This document shows, piece after piece, positions 18,640 to 28,372 of a stretch of 64,000 nucleotides of DNA (positions within the stretch are counted from its first letter, which is position 1; each line of letters starts with the position of its first letter). The translations under genes were made by a program, and so were the position numbers. Below the pieces are notes generated by a model that did not search any database, was not told where the DNA came from, and saw only the letters and a list, made by a program, of their open reading frames with translations. Origin of the DNA: Bermanella sp047621325 (GTDB lineage: Bacteria > Pseudomonadota > Gammaproteobacteria > Pseudomonadales > Oceanobacteraceae); NCBI GenBank assembly GCA_047621325.1, contig JBLHLT010000009.1, forward strand, positions 1-64,000, read 5' to 3'.

Positions 18640-21162
18640 ATGAAAACATTACCATTAGTTGCTGTAATGGGGGCAATTGCCATCACGACAGCCTGTTCAA
18701 GTAGTTCGGATAGTACCGACACCGATACAGATACCGGTGGCTCAGGGTCTGTCGCGACGGTTAGCTTATCAGGGGCGGTGGCATTACCTGAGCAAATGTC
18801 GTTAGTGTCAGCACAAGATGAAACGGTATCTGGCTCAGCCTTTATCGCAAACAATCATCTTACTGGTGCAAAAGCGCTGGCAGATACCACAACGCTAGCG
18901 GCCACCAGTGATTATGTGACTGCGCGTCAAAATGTGTATGTATGGCTAGATGCCGTCGAGCCAATTAGTTTTATTGATAGCTTGTTATGTTTTACCAATC
19001 AGTCTCAACCTTTAGCCATGAAAGGTGAGGGTAATTACATCAGCTGGAATGATGCCAGTCGTTGCTTTGAAGATAAAGGTGGTGACGGTGGTGACGACTC
19101 TGAAGGTAGTGGCGAACAGGTACAGCAATTTGTGACGATTGTGGGTAATAGCTCTCAAGCATCCGCCACTGATCCACTTATCTACAAAGGCTGGGTTGAG
19201 GATTACGCTGGGCAATCTGGCGAAGGCGGTGGCCCAGATGTGATTTTAATGTTGGGTGAAGTGCGTAAAACCCCGACCGATGAAAACCCATTTGGTGAGT
19301 TCACCTTAACGTATGGCCTTCTGCCGACACTGACATCTACCGAAACGGATAGCACGGGTTTTGGTGAAGTGATTTCTTCAGAAGCCACAGGCGGCGGTGC
19401 TAGTTTTACTTTGTATCAAGAGGATAGTAATGAGTTCGACGGCACGGCCGTTAAATGCACGACTTCAGCATCGGTGGATTATAACGAAGCCACTGAAACC
19501 GGCCTTGCCCGAACTTCACAGGTTTGTTTAGAAGCGGCTACTGGCGACACGCCTCAGTATAACGATAACGCCGCGTTTGCATTGGCAGTGAACAGTGATT
19601 ATGTGCATATGGCAAAATCAGATACTTACGCTGCGATCAATGCAGGGACTTTCGATAGCCAAGCCTGTTTAGCCCGCGATGGCTTTAACAGCGTGGTGTG
19701 GAACTACTCTTTATATAACAAAGCCGATGGCTCTGCTGTGGCGGTGAACTCTGGCATGCAGATAAAAGTGGATAGTGATGGTGATGGTACGGGTACTGAC
19801 TCTAACGGTTTTGAAAACTGGGGCCATATCGGCTACTGGGGCTCATGGCGCGAAGATGGCCAAAACTTCACTAATGGCGAAACCGTGCAACAAGCTAAGT
19901 TTGATGACACCGTTGGCGATAGCTTTACCGTTAAGGTAGCACCGGGTCGTTTAATTAAAAATACGGTGGATGCGATCGACCTTGCCGACCTTGATGGTGT
20001 GACGTTCTCAACTTGGATGTTTGAAAGTGATACCTTTTTATTAACGGGCGCTACGGACTTTAATGGTGATTCAGATACAAATGATGGTCTTGAAGTCATT
20101 TTAAGAGCAAACACGGCTAACAATGGCTTTGAAGTGATAGGTCTTCGTAGTAATGGCGAAAATGGCCCTCAAGTTACGCCATTAAGCTCTGCTGTAGCGG
20201 TAGCACTTAATAGCAATGTGGTGCTAAATATGTGGTCCCGTCAATTGGGTGGCAATGTGCGCTATCTATCTGGTGCAAGCAAAATTCGCTTCTTTACCCG
20301 TAGTTTTGTCGATGGTGGTGAAACCGCAACAGGCGAGTTGTTTGCGTCAGGTTCATCTGTCACGCTGAAATGTTTTGATCGTTGCCTAGATGTGAACATT
20401 GCTGCGACAGATGTGAGTTCAAGTGCGGCTCAGAATGATGTATTTAGGAGCAATGCAGCTGCTACTGCCGCAGATTACACTTTTGCTAAGTCGGATCTGA
20501 CCTTAAAAATCGGTGCCGATAAAGTGACGTATGCCAGCGGTGTCACCAAAGACGATGTTGAAAACTCACAATACTGGAGCTGGGGTCTGAACAGTGGTCC
20601 TATGATTTCCAGTACGGTTGCAACGGCCAATACGATAACCACTCGCGCTAACTTATACTCAAAAATTGAAGATGGCAGCGTAACCGAGTTCTACGTTTGG
20701 GAAACCGGCCTTGAGCATTGGCAGCAACAAATGGTGCTGATTGATGGCAGCGATAACGTGGTGTCATTTGATAAGCCTATTACGATTAAATACACCCATA
20801 CAACCGCCAATGATCGCAATGGCGATGCCACTGAAAACGGCAAAGTGTTCTTGCTTGAATATGGCGGTAAAGGCCAATTATGGGGTTTACCGTCTAAAGA
20901 GAGTGCTAATAATCGTTGGGGCCCTGTGATCAACCTGAAAGATGCCACTATTTTGGGTTCATCTGACCAGTACATTATTAAAGCCAATGATGTTGAGCAA
21001 CGCATGCAAACCGTAGCCGCGAGCAACTGTACAAGCTTGCCGCTTACGGCGCCTAGCAAGTCGGTGCCAACAGGCATTACTGGTGATGTATTTAATATCG
21101 GCACCATGCCGGATATTAGCGATCAGCCGCCGTCAGTGATTGATGGAGAGCTAACAGAGTAA
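18640..21162 (+). CDS. large Asp/Ser/Thr-rich surface lipoprotein, function unknown
   Basis: 840 residues starting at the ATG at 18640, preceded by GAGG; a longer reading from 18607 would disrupt the signal peptide. The lipobox ends at Cys19 (ITTACSSSS), followed by a flexible DTDTDTDTGGSGS linker typical of surface or outer-membrane lipoproteins. Two acidic stretches (KVDSDGDGTGTDSNG and TDFNGDSDTNDG) look like calcium-binding loops of the EF-hand/thrombospondin-3 type. Eight or more cysteines are scattered in the mature part. I do not recognise a catalytic domain. A strong terminator follows at 21187. Confidence 0.75.
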   Translation: MKTLPLVAVMGAIAITTACSSSSDSTDTDTDTGGSGSVATVSLSGAVALPEQMSLVSAQDETVSGSAFIANNHLTGAKALADTTTLAATSDYVTARQNVYVWLDAVEPISFIDSLLCFTNQSQPLAMKGEGNYISWNDASRCFEDKGGDGGDDSEGSGEQVQQFVTIVGNSSQASATDPLIYKGWVEDYAGQSGEGGGPDVILMLGEVRKTPTDENPFGEFTLTYGLLPTLTSTETDSTGFGEVISSEATGGGASFTLYQEDSNEFDGTAVKCTTSASVDYNEATETGLARTSQVCLEAATGDTPQYNDNAAFALAVNSDYVHMAKSDTYAAINAGTFDSQACLARDGFNSVVWNYSLYNKADGSAVAVNSGMQIKVDSDGDGTGTDSNGFENWGHIGYWGSWREDGQNFTNGETVQQAKFDDTVGDSFTVKVAPGRLIKNTVDAIDLADLDGVTFSTWMFESDTFLLTGATDFNGDSDTNDGLEVILRANTANNGFEVIGLRSNGENGPQVTPLSSAVAVALNSNVVLNMWSRQLGGNVRYLSGASKIRFFTRSFVDGGETATGELFASGSSVTLKCFDRCLDVNIAATDVSSSAAQNDVFRSNAAATAADYTFAKSDLTLKIGADKVTYASGVTKDDVENSQYWSWGLNSGPMISSTVATANTITTRANLYSKIEDGSVTEFYVWETGLEHWQQQMVLIDGSDNVVSFDKPITIKYTHTTANDRNGDATENGKVFLLEYGGKGQLWGLPSKESANNRWGPVINLKDATILGSSDQYIIKANDVEQRMQTVAASNCTSLPLTAPSKSVPTGITGDVFNIGTMPDISDQPPSVIDGELTE

Positions 21163-21186
21163 GCACTCATTTAGTTAGATCAACTT

Positions 21187-21213
21187 AAAAGCACCACTTA
21201 GTGGTGCTTTTTT
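21187..21213 (+). terminator. rho-independent terminator
   Basis: AAAAGCACCAC and GTGGTGCTTTT form a perfect 11-pair stem with a three-base loop, followed by T residues. The flanking A run makes it potentially bidirectional. Confidence 0.9.
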
Positions 21214-21347
21214 ATGACTAAAAAAGTTGACTACAGGGTCAATAAGTTGACCTGCGTCAGAAAATTCATATTACATATTGATCTGTTAACTTAAGTCATT
21301 GAAGTTGGTACGTATGCTCTGTAACTTCCTTATCCTTTTGGGTGAGT

Positions 21348-21992
21348 ATGAGTATGTTCAAAAAGACCAATTTAAGTATGTGGTTGTCATGCTGTTTAGG
21401 TATGACGGGAGTATCGGTCTGGGCAGACGATTACAAGAATATGGTTGAACAAATTGATCAGCTCAAAGCGAACCAGGTTGAATATTCTATTGCTTTAGAA
21501 GAAGGCAAAGACCGCTCTATGTTATGTGGCTACTGCCACGGTAAAGACGGCAATAGCGTGAAATCGGAGATACCCAACTTAGCCTCACAAAATACAGAAT
21601 ACCTACTTAAACAGTTCCAGTTATTTGCCACTGGCGAACGTAAAAGTTACGTAATGCAGCAATTGGCGCGCTCACTCAATGCGGAAGAGAAAATTAATTT
21701 AGCATTGTATTTTTCAGCACAAACGGTTCGTCCTCAAGAAGGCCTTCAAACCTCTGCTAAAGGTAAGGCTCGATACGATAGTTTATGCATTGCGTGTCAT
21801 GGCCAAGATGGCCGTGGTAATCACGACTTGCCACGGGTTGCTGGGCAAAAGAAAGACTTCCTCGTTAAAACCCTAACCGGTTTTAAACAGGGAAAAGCGG
21901 CAAGAGCCACTTCGCCTATGGTAAATATAATGAAAGTGGTTGAGGCAAGTGAAATTGAGTCCTTGGCCGATTATATCGCCACCATGCCTTAG
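21348..21992 (+). CDS. diheme cytochrome c (c4/c553-like)
   Basis: Periplasmic electron carrier of 214 residues. A signal peptide ends near GVSVWA-DDY. Two heme-attachment motifs, CGYCH (residues 60-64) and CIACH (147-151), sit in two tandem cytochrome domains; each domain has Met residues later (for example MQQLARSL and SPMVNIM) that can serve as axial ligands. Alternative starts at GTG 21342 and ATG 21354 change only two residues. Confidence 0.9.
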   Translation: MSMFKKTNLSMWLSCCLGMTGVSVWADDYKNMVEQIDQLKANQVEYSIALEEGKDRSMLCGYCHGKDGNSVKSEIPNLASQNTEYLLKQFQLFATGERKSYVMQQLARSLNAEEKINLALYFSAQTVRPQEGLQTSAKGKARYDSLCIACHGQDGRGNHDLPRVAGQKKDFLVKTLTGFKQGKAARATSPMVNIMKVVEASEIESLADYIATMP

Positions 21993-22036
21993 ACATTAGC
22001 TTAAGGTATACTGCATGCTTTTTAGCAGGTTTGAGC

Positions 22037-22411
22037 ATGGTTATTGAAGGCAATTCGGACATCATTGTACGCTGTGAGTTTTTCACTGATGGCATTGCGG
22101 GGCAATGCCAATGGCTGACCTTTCGTAACGGTTTTGTGCTGGTGATTCATCAAACGTTTATGGCGTTATATAAAAACGCTGAGTCAATGAATGACCCTTT
22201 GGGTAACGGCTTGAAAGTCATGGTCGATATCCCACAAAACCAGACTTTAAAGCCGACTGAACACGGTTTTGTAAAAGAATTTAGTGCTGGTTTTGTAGGG
22301 CTGGTGGATGATAAAGCCATATTGATCACGCCTAATGATATTCAATTATTCCCGAATAAATTAGAAGCGTTACATAATCGAAATGAAATTGTACGTTTAC
22401 AATTGAATTAA
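22037..22411 (+). CDS. small hypothetical protein, 124 residues
   Basis: Not recognised. It starts at the ATG at 22037, with AGG seven bases upstream. No signal peptide or membrane segment; the sequence is beta-rich and soluble. It follows the cytochrome gene by 44 bases and may be cotranscribed. It is the last gene before the AT-rich, non-coding left edge of the isonitrile island. Confidence 0.55.
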   Translation: MVIEGNSDIIVRCEFFTDGIAGQCQWLTFRNGFVLVIHQTFMALYKNAESMNDPLGNGLKVMVDIPQNQTLKPTEHGFVKEFSAGFVGLVDDKAILITPNDIQLFPNKLEALHNRNEIVRLQLN

Positions 22412-23376
22412 TTGTTATACAGAAAAAGCGAAGCCTCCATTAGTACGCTGCTGCCCACCGACTGAATCAATAGATAGACTTTTTACACATTGTTAAGATG
22501 TGATTGCATGCAATGATTGAAGTAGACGTTGATGCAATGCATATCATGGCAATGTGCCATTAAAGGTTTAGTTATATATGAATCTAAAGTCCTATATGTA
22601 GATTTTTCACGAAAAAATCTACAATCAAAGCGTATTGGTTTAGATTATTAGTAATACTTGGTGTGCTTTTTAGGCTGAAAATGCATAAGTAATTAAGGAA
22701 AGGCTGGACGATACAAAGTGAGTTCTTTCACCTAAGTATAAAATTTTCGATATCTTCTTTAATATAAATTATTAGCCAATAGTTAAGCGCTGCCATATTA
22801 AAGTGGACGCTTTTATATTGGTTAAATGTGAATAACATTCACTTCAATTGTTTTTAGTTAGCATTATTCTGTAAAGGTATTAAGCGATTTTTATTAATAG
22901 GCGCGTTGTGAATGCGGCAAGCTGGCTGTATTCGAGTACTCATTATCAGTCGTAAAGGATGCAACTTAAGCGAGGGTTACGAGTAGTTTTATAAAGCGAT
23001 AAATACGGCTATGTCGGACACTTTGAGACAAAAAATAGTGGTTAATATATCAATTTTTTATGAGGAGATAATAGCGAGTGTCGCTCTAAAAAAAGAGTTT
23101 TATATACGGATTTTTTTGTTATATTCGTATTGATTTTATAATACGGTATGCGATTGAATATCGTTCGCGCTATGAAAAAATAGAGTAAGTTTATTCTAAA
23201 TCTATATCTTCTATGATTATTAATCTTTTATATTTTTTAGTGTGTAGATAGGAATTCATCGTAAATTTAAAGGGGATTTTGCTAGAGAAAAACTATATTA
23301 ATGGTCATTCGAGCAATAGTTCAAAGCTATATATGAATGTCATTGAAATATCAGAGAAACGAGATAAACTATTAAA
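22412..23376. other. 965-base AT-rich intergenic region with a perfect inverted repeat
   Basis: No convincing gene on either strand. It contains ATTGCATGCAAT (22503-22514, palindrome) and a perfect 11-base inverted repeat TGTAGATTTTT/AAAAATCTACA at 22597-22623 around a five-base centre. CGTATT/AATACG flanks an AT-rich centre near 23127. The region precedes the marR gene and forms the left border of the accessory island, so it may hold the marR promoter and operator or a decayed remnant. Confidence 0.5.
22597..22623. repeat. perfect 11-bp inverted repeat
   Basis: TGTAGATTTTT (22597-22607), CACGA, AAAAATCTACA (22613-22623). It could be an operator for a dimeric regulator or a terminator-like stem; a T run after the stem is missing. 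Confidence 0.6.
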
Positions 23377-23835
23377 ATGCTAAAAGAAAACACCCCAATA
23401 AGCCATATGGCACCAGAACCTTGTCTAAACCTTAGTTTACGTAAAGCTGATCGTGTAATTAATGCTGTTTATAATAGTCATTTGGCTGAGTGCGGATTAT
23501 CTGTTAGTCAATTCTCTGTTATGCGGGCTATGCATTATTCAGGTACTTGTACGAGTCAAGTGATTCAAGAAATTTTGGTGTTAGATCAAACGACATTAAG
23601 TCGTAACTTAAAAAAATTAGTTAGCGACGGCATGGTTGTTATGAAAGAAGACAAAGATGATCGTCGACGCAAGTTGTTATCTTTGTCTGCAAAGGGCGTA
23701 ATTATGTTCGCAGCGGGTGAGAAACAATGGAAATTAGCCCAGGACGAAATGAAAAGTACACTAGGCAATGGCATTGCGGATCAAATTATTAAATTAAGTG
23801 ATGCAATAATCGAAAAGTACTCTACAACTATTTAA
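23377..23835 (+). CDS. MarR-family transcriptional regulator
   Basis: 152-residue DNA-binding protein. It has a winged helix-turn-helix of the MarR type: recognition region LDQTTLSRNLKKLVSDG (about 69-85), then the wing with DDRRRKLLSLSAKG, the diagnostic MarR signature. Terminal helices would form the dimer. Placed convergently to the DUF1302-like and MMPL genes (17 bases between stop codons) at the left end of the isonitrile cluster. Most likely the local regulator, responding to a phenolic or aromatic ligand as many MarR proteins do; that is inference. Confidence 0.88.
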   Translation: MLKENTPISHMAPEPCLNLSLRKADRVINAVYNSHLAECGLSVSQFSVMRAMHYSGTCTSQVIQEILVLDQTTLSRNLKKLVSDGMVVMKEDKDDRRRKLLSLSAKGVIMFAAGEKQWKLAQDEMKSTLGNGIADQIIKLSDAIIEKYSTTI

Positions 23836-23851
23836 TCATATAGTTGATCTT

Positions 23852-25123
23852 CTAAAATCCGACGGTAATACCGAATGTTAGTTGGTCTTTTGATGCAAAC
23901 TGACCAAAGAAACCATTAGACTTTCCATAAAAAATATCCGCACTAAACTCTAACTCTACGTAAGTATTAATTTCATACTTTATTTTTGGTCTTACAAGTC
24001 CATCAGAATTATCCAAAGAGTGTAAGGCTAAAGTTTCAACAGTAATGGTTTCATTTTCATAATTACGACGTACTAGGAATGTGAGCGTATTCTCGATGGC
24101 ATCTTCCGAAATGTCTGATTCATATCCTAGCAGCTGACGTCGAAACCACTGGCCACTTATCTGTGTGTCGCTAATACCTGAGTAATCTAAACCAATCACA
24201 TATTGAAGCTCTTGGGTTTTATCGACGAAACGTTTGCTAGCATTGCTAGTTGAGTAATAGTGAGAGTTGTTTAATACAAGCTCAGTCCTCAAAACAAAAT
24301 CTCCAAATGCATTGTTAGCTGTACCGCCTAACAGTGTATTACGTCGGTATTCTGGATTGATATTAACAGCGGTTCCATCAATATCGATAAAAACAACCGG
24401 ATCATCTTGAAAGTGATAAAAGTAATTTAAAGATATGTCCCATCCAGAAACAAAGCTTGCCCAGCGGACCGCTAATTCAGTATTCTTTAATGATTGCTCA
24501 GGCTCTGTTTCAGGATTTATTGTTATAGAAGTGACTGAAGAAGATAACTCGGGTAATGGACGTGCCATCTCAAAATGTGTGTTGGGTTTTGCATGCTGAT
24601 TAAATTTAAGTTCAGGAATAACGATCACCATTAGAGAACTTCCGTCACTAATGGGAATATCAGCACTTAGGGTAGTGAGAGATATACGTGAATTATCAAA
24701 ATCGTCGAGAATGAACTCTCTATAATTCAGAGGATTAATTACGTCTAGTAGTCTTAAGCCGTCACTTGCACCCCAAACAATAGTTTGCTTTCCTAGGCGA
24801 AAGTAAGTTCCTTGGTAATTATAATCAACAAACGCATCTCTAAATTGAAATTCAGTTTTATCGTCATCTAACTCATCTTTTATGTCGTACCGTAAGCGGG
24901 CATCTATTTCATATACGAAATCAGATAAATTACCTGATATTTCTGATTTCAATATACTTTGCGCTTTAACAGGCATGATGTCATCGTCTTCGTCCAATGA
25001 AAACGATGTTTCATGTATCACTTGATTAGATATAGATACCTCGTCGGCATTTAATAATTTAGGGCCAAGAAATAAACTGGCGAAACAGACATAAAAGCCT
25101 AATTTTATATGTTTTTTTAGCAT
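23852..25123 (-). CDS. DUF1302-like outer-membrane beta-barrel protein
   Basis: Probable outer-membrane component. A signal peptide ends near PKLLNA-DEV if translation begins at the ATG at 25123; the frame extends to a TTG at 25150 without a better ribosome-binding site. The mature part is beta-strand rich, and the segment FRLGKQTIVWGASDGLRLLDVINPLNYREF matches the conserved block of the DUF1302 family, which commonly accompanies MMPL/RND exporters. It ends in a strand terminating with Phe (TFGITVGF), the usual barrel C-terminus. At 423 residues it is shorter than many DUF1302 members. It lies 54 bases downstream of the exporter gene on the same strand, so one operon. Confidence 0.75.
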   Translation of the reverse strand: MLKKHIKLGFYVCFASLFLGPKLLNADEVSISNQVIHETSFSLDEDDDIMPVKAQSILKSEISGNLSDFVYEIDARLRYDIKDELDDDKTEFQFRDAFVDYNYQGTYFRLGKQTIVWGASDGLRLLDVINPLNYREFILDDFDNSRISLTTLSADIPISDGSSLMVIVIPELKFNQHAKPNTHFEMARPLPELSSSVTSITINPETEPEQSLKNTELAVRWASFVSGWDISLNYFYHFQDDPVVFIDIDGTAVNINPEYRRNTLLGGTANNAFGDFVLRTELVLNNSHYYSTSNASKRFVDKTQELQYVIGLDYSGISDTQISGQWFRRQLLGYESDISEDAIENTLTFLVRRNYENETITVETLALHSLDNSDGLVRPKIKYEINTYVELEFSADIFYGKSNGFFGQFASKDQLTFGITVGF

Positions 25124-25177
25124 TTTAAAGATTTGCCTAACCTGACCCAAGTAAGTTCAATTTTAAAACTATTAAAA

Positions 25178-28100
25178 TTATCGACGCGATAACGCACGTA
25201 CATCAAAAATTGATTTCGGTACGTCTTCATCATAATTAATATTAGAAAACTCAAATTCCGTTGTGTGGCCAGTTTTATGGTTTTCAATAACTAATTTTTT
25301 ACGACTCCAAATTCCTTGAATTTGGGCAAGGTCTTTCAGATAAATTGTTTTGAGAGGTTTACCTTTACCATCCCAATAATCGTTCTTAACGATAATCCAG
25401 TTATTTTTGTCTACATAGAATTCGTTACGGCTATAACCTAATTCGTCGGCAATTCTTTCTGATTTCGGTATTCCCTTGATGTGAAAAACATCTAGCCCTT
25501 CGTACTGAAGACTGCCTATTAAAGTAAAGTTGTAGTCTGAAAGCTCCATTTTCCCTTCATTTTTTATATCTTCATAGGTGAAGTCTGTTCCAAGAAAGTA
25601 GTCACCTCGATTCGATGCAGATATGCGCCTGGATTTTTTAGTGGCAGGTAAATAGAGCCACTGATCATCTTCATGTTCCGGCGATTGGTAGTCATAAGTT
25701 AAGAACGCAGTACCTTTTACATTAGAAGGTTGGTTATAAACCACGAGTGTTCTTTTTTCTTCATCCATTGTACGTCTGTAAATTGTAGTTTCGCTGATAC
25801 GCTCTTTACCTTGTTTGTTTATTAAACGCATCTTTAGGCTGCGTGTCACATGATCGCCTTCATTCACGTTAATTATATTCGCAACAATGCTGTCTACTTG
25901 AGGTTGGCTTGTATTAGCCTCAGAGCTAGAGGCAAACCAAAAAGATCCTGCGACTACAAGTATTACTGCTGTACTCGATACAGGATTTACAAGTGATTCT
26001 GTCGATCCATGTATAAAGTCTGGCTTTGTTAGCTTAATTAGAGCCGGAAGCAATGTCATGCTGCATAGAAAACTACCAACTACAGCAACAACAACAATAG
26101 AACCGAATTCGTTCAATGGCACTACGCTACTGGCAATAAGAACGCCAAATCCGCAAGCTAAAGCGATAAAATTAAATAGAAGTGCACGTCCAGTGCTTGG
26201 ATAAAGTCGAGCAATAATTACGTCGATATTTTTATTTTTTAGTTCTTCAGTCGCATTACTATTTCGAAGCAATTCTCTAATACGATCAATTGTATGAATT
26301 GAGAAATCGACACCTAAGCCAATAGCAATTGATGCAAACATAGATGCTCCGATACCTAGCGGAATATTAAGAATAGCCATTGTTGCATATACAAATAATA
26401 GTGCTGTGCAAACAGGTATTAATGTAAATACACCTGCGATCATCGAACGAAACATGAGTGCAGACACGAAAAAGACAAGAATTAGTGCAATACCAAGGCT
26501 AAAGAAGTGGCCGGCTCCTAAGTCTCTGATCCAAAAATAGTCTACAGTTACACGTCCAGTCATAGTGGCTGTAACACTATCATCATTAAATTCTTGACTA
26601 ATATATTGTTGAAGATTTTCAATAATATCTTTATTGCGGTGGTAACTACCTGTTTTAAAGGTGAACCTAACATTTGCCATTTTGTAGTCGTAGTCAACTT
26701 CTTCATCAAAATCGGTTGATTCACCTGATGCAGAGTAAATTAAGAAATACTGAGCAATACTTTTAGCGTCCTTAGGTAAAACATATGATTCTGGGTTGCT
26801 ATTATTAAGAGACATGTTCATTTGTTTGAGGTAATCGACAATGGACGTTGCACTTGTCACGTCGTCAAACACTAGTGCATGCTCTTGTAATGCTTCAATT
26901 TTTCTTAAAACCGTTGGTGAAAATAAACCTTCTTTTTTATTTGTTTCAATAATGATATCTAGATTATTTGCCCCGTTGGTATAGCCATTGATAAGTTTGT
27001 CGGCTTTATAAATATCTTCTTTTTTATTGAATGTATCTATTCGATCTTCGTCGATAATAATATTTGATCCAGTAATTGCACCCAGTGATATGACAATACA
27101 CCCTAAAACGACCAATGATTTGGCGTATTTTAATGATAGAGCACCTAGCTTATTGATAAAACGAGAAAATATATCTTGTTTCATATCTCCGTTATTAAGG
27201 TAGTTTTGTAAGTAGCGCTTAGACGCTTTTGGTTTAGTGAGAATTAAAACGGCAGGTAACAATGTCATTGAGTAAACCCACGCGAGCGCTACTCCAATAG
27301 CAGCGAAAAGACCAAAGAATTTAAACGGAGGCATATCAGATGCTAGATAAAGTCCAGCGAAACCAGCGATAGTGGTAAGAGATGTAAGTGTGACAGGGCG
27401 CCACATTTCAGCCATTGTATCAATGACCAGATTTCGATTTATCCCTCGAGTTGAGCTTGCTTGAAGTTCGAAATAATGGCCAAGAATATGGATCGTATCA
27501 GCAACAGCAATACCAATAAGAATAACCGGTAGCGCATTAGTAATAACATAAAATGACACACCGGATGCAGCCATAATTCCAATTGTCGATAGAACAGTTG
27601 TTGCAATCATCATTAAAGCAAGTAAACCAGAGCTAAAAGCGGAGAAACAGATTACGACAATTGTAAAAATAATAAGACCCGCAATTGGGTTCAAAATTTT
27701 CATATCATTATCTATGTATTCACCTAGGTAGCCCGCAATGGCGCCTTCTCCGGCTACATAAGATTCAATAGTCGTACCATTTAGTTTATTAAATTTCACG
27801 ACTTCAGCAGCAGCTAAATCATTAACCTGTTTGTATGTTTCACTTGATATATCTTGATTCCACAGTTCCGCAATAATTAGGGCTACGTCTCCATCTTTTG
27901 AAACGATACTACCATTGTAAAGTGGGAAGTTTTGAATGGCACTTTTTACTAATAAAGCGTCATTTTTTGTGGTTGGTTGAGGATCAAGAAAGTCTTCGAC
28001 TACAAGACTTCCATCGTTTCCAGACATGTTTTTTTCCGTCGCAAGACTAAAAACTTTATCTTCTTTTATGTTTTCAATATCTTGAATGGTACTTGTGAGC

Positions 28101-28372
28101 TCGCTTAATAATTGAAGAACAGCTGGAGTATAGATATCAGCCTTGATTGCGACGACAACAGGATCATTCAGGCCAAATTGTTCACGAACTCGTTCTCGAT
28201 AAAGTAAAGCGGGGTTCTCAGGAGATAGGAAAGCGTCTCCACGAGTATCTTTGATAATTTTAGGGATAAAGCTGGCAGCAGTAATAAAGAAAATCACTGG
28301 TAGAACTACCAACAGAATAGGCTTATTTAAAAGCCTAGAAAAAAAGCGCCAACTGATTTGTTCATTATTCAT
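25178..28372 (-). CDS. MMPL/RND exporter fused to a periplasmic LolA-like domain
   Basis: 1064-residue inner-membrane transporter. The first about 780 residues are an MMPL-type RND protein with two six-helix bundles and two periplasmic loops; ITNALPVILIGIAVADTIHILGHY and ASIAIGLGVDFSIHTIDRI are the paired TM4/TM10 segments with acidic proton-relay residues. After TM12 a further hydrophobic segment (about 795-815) ending in an SSSEA-like cleavage-type sequence leads into a soluble domain of about 245 residues. It resembles outer-membrane lipoprotein-sorting (LolA-like) proteins encoded next to MMPL exporters, with DQWLYLPATKKSRRIS and GTDFTYEDI as typical blocks. In related clusters the two are usually separate genes. 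It probably hands a lipophilic product from the inner membrane to the outer-membrane barrel encoded downstream. Confidence 0.85.
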   Translation of the reverse strand: MNNEQISWRFFSRLLNKPILLVVLPVIFFITAASFIPKIIKDTRGDAFLSPENPALLYRERVREQFGLNDPVVVAIKADIYTPAVLQLLSELTSTIQDIENIKEDKVFSLATEKNMSGNDGSLVVEDFLDPQPTTKNDALLVKSAIQNFPLYNGSIVSKDGDVALIIAELWNQDISSETYKQVNDLAAAEVVKFNKLNGTTIESYVAGEGAIAGYLGEYIDNDMKILNPIAGLIIFTIVVICFSAFSSGLLALMMIATTVLSTIGIMAASGVSFYVITNALPVILIGIAVADTIHILGHYFELQASSTRGINRNLVIDTMAEMWRPVTLTSLTTIAGFAGLYLASDMPPFKFFGLFAAIGVALAWVYSMTLLPAVLILTKPKASKRYLQNYLNNGDMKQDIFSRFINKLGALSLKYAKSLVVLGCIVISLGAITGSNIIIDEDRIDTFNKKEDIYKADKLINGYTNGANNLDIIIETNKKEGLFSPTVLRKIEALQEHALVFDDVTSATSIVDYLKQMNMSLNNSNPESYVLPKDAKSIAQYFLIYSASGESTDFDEEVDYDYKMANVRFTFKTGSYHRNKDIIENLQQYISQEFNDDSVTATMTGRVTVDYFWIRDLGAGHFFSLGIALILVFFVSALMFRSMIAGVFTLIPVCTALLFVYATMAILNIPLGIGASMFASIAIGLGVDFSIHTIDRIRELLRNSNATEELKNKNIDVIIARLYPSTGRALLFNFIALACGFGVLIASSVVPLNEFGSIVVVAVVGSFLCSMTLLPALIKLTKPDFIHGSTESLVNPVSSTAVILVVAGSFWFASSSEANTSQPQVDSIVANIINVNEGDHVTRSLKMRLINKQGKERISETTIYRRTMDEEKRTLVVYNQPSNVKGTAFLTYDYQSPEHEDDQWLYLPATKKSRRISASNRGDYFLGTDFTYEDIKNEGKMELSDYNFTLIGSLQYEGLDVFHIKGIPKSERIADELGYSRNEFYVDKNNWIIVKNDYWDGKGKPLKTIYLKDLAQIQGIWSRKKLVIENHKTGHTTEFEFSNINYDEDVPKSIFDVRALSRR

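Noticed and set aside
22412..23376. Search for a transposase, integrase or tRNA at the left border of the island.
   Set aside because: None could be read on either strand; only inverted repeats and AT-rich DNA are seen.
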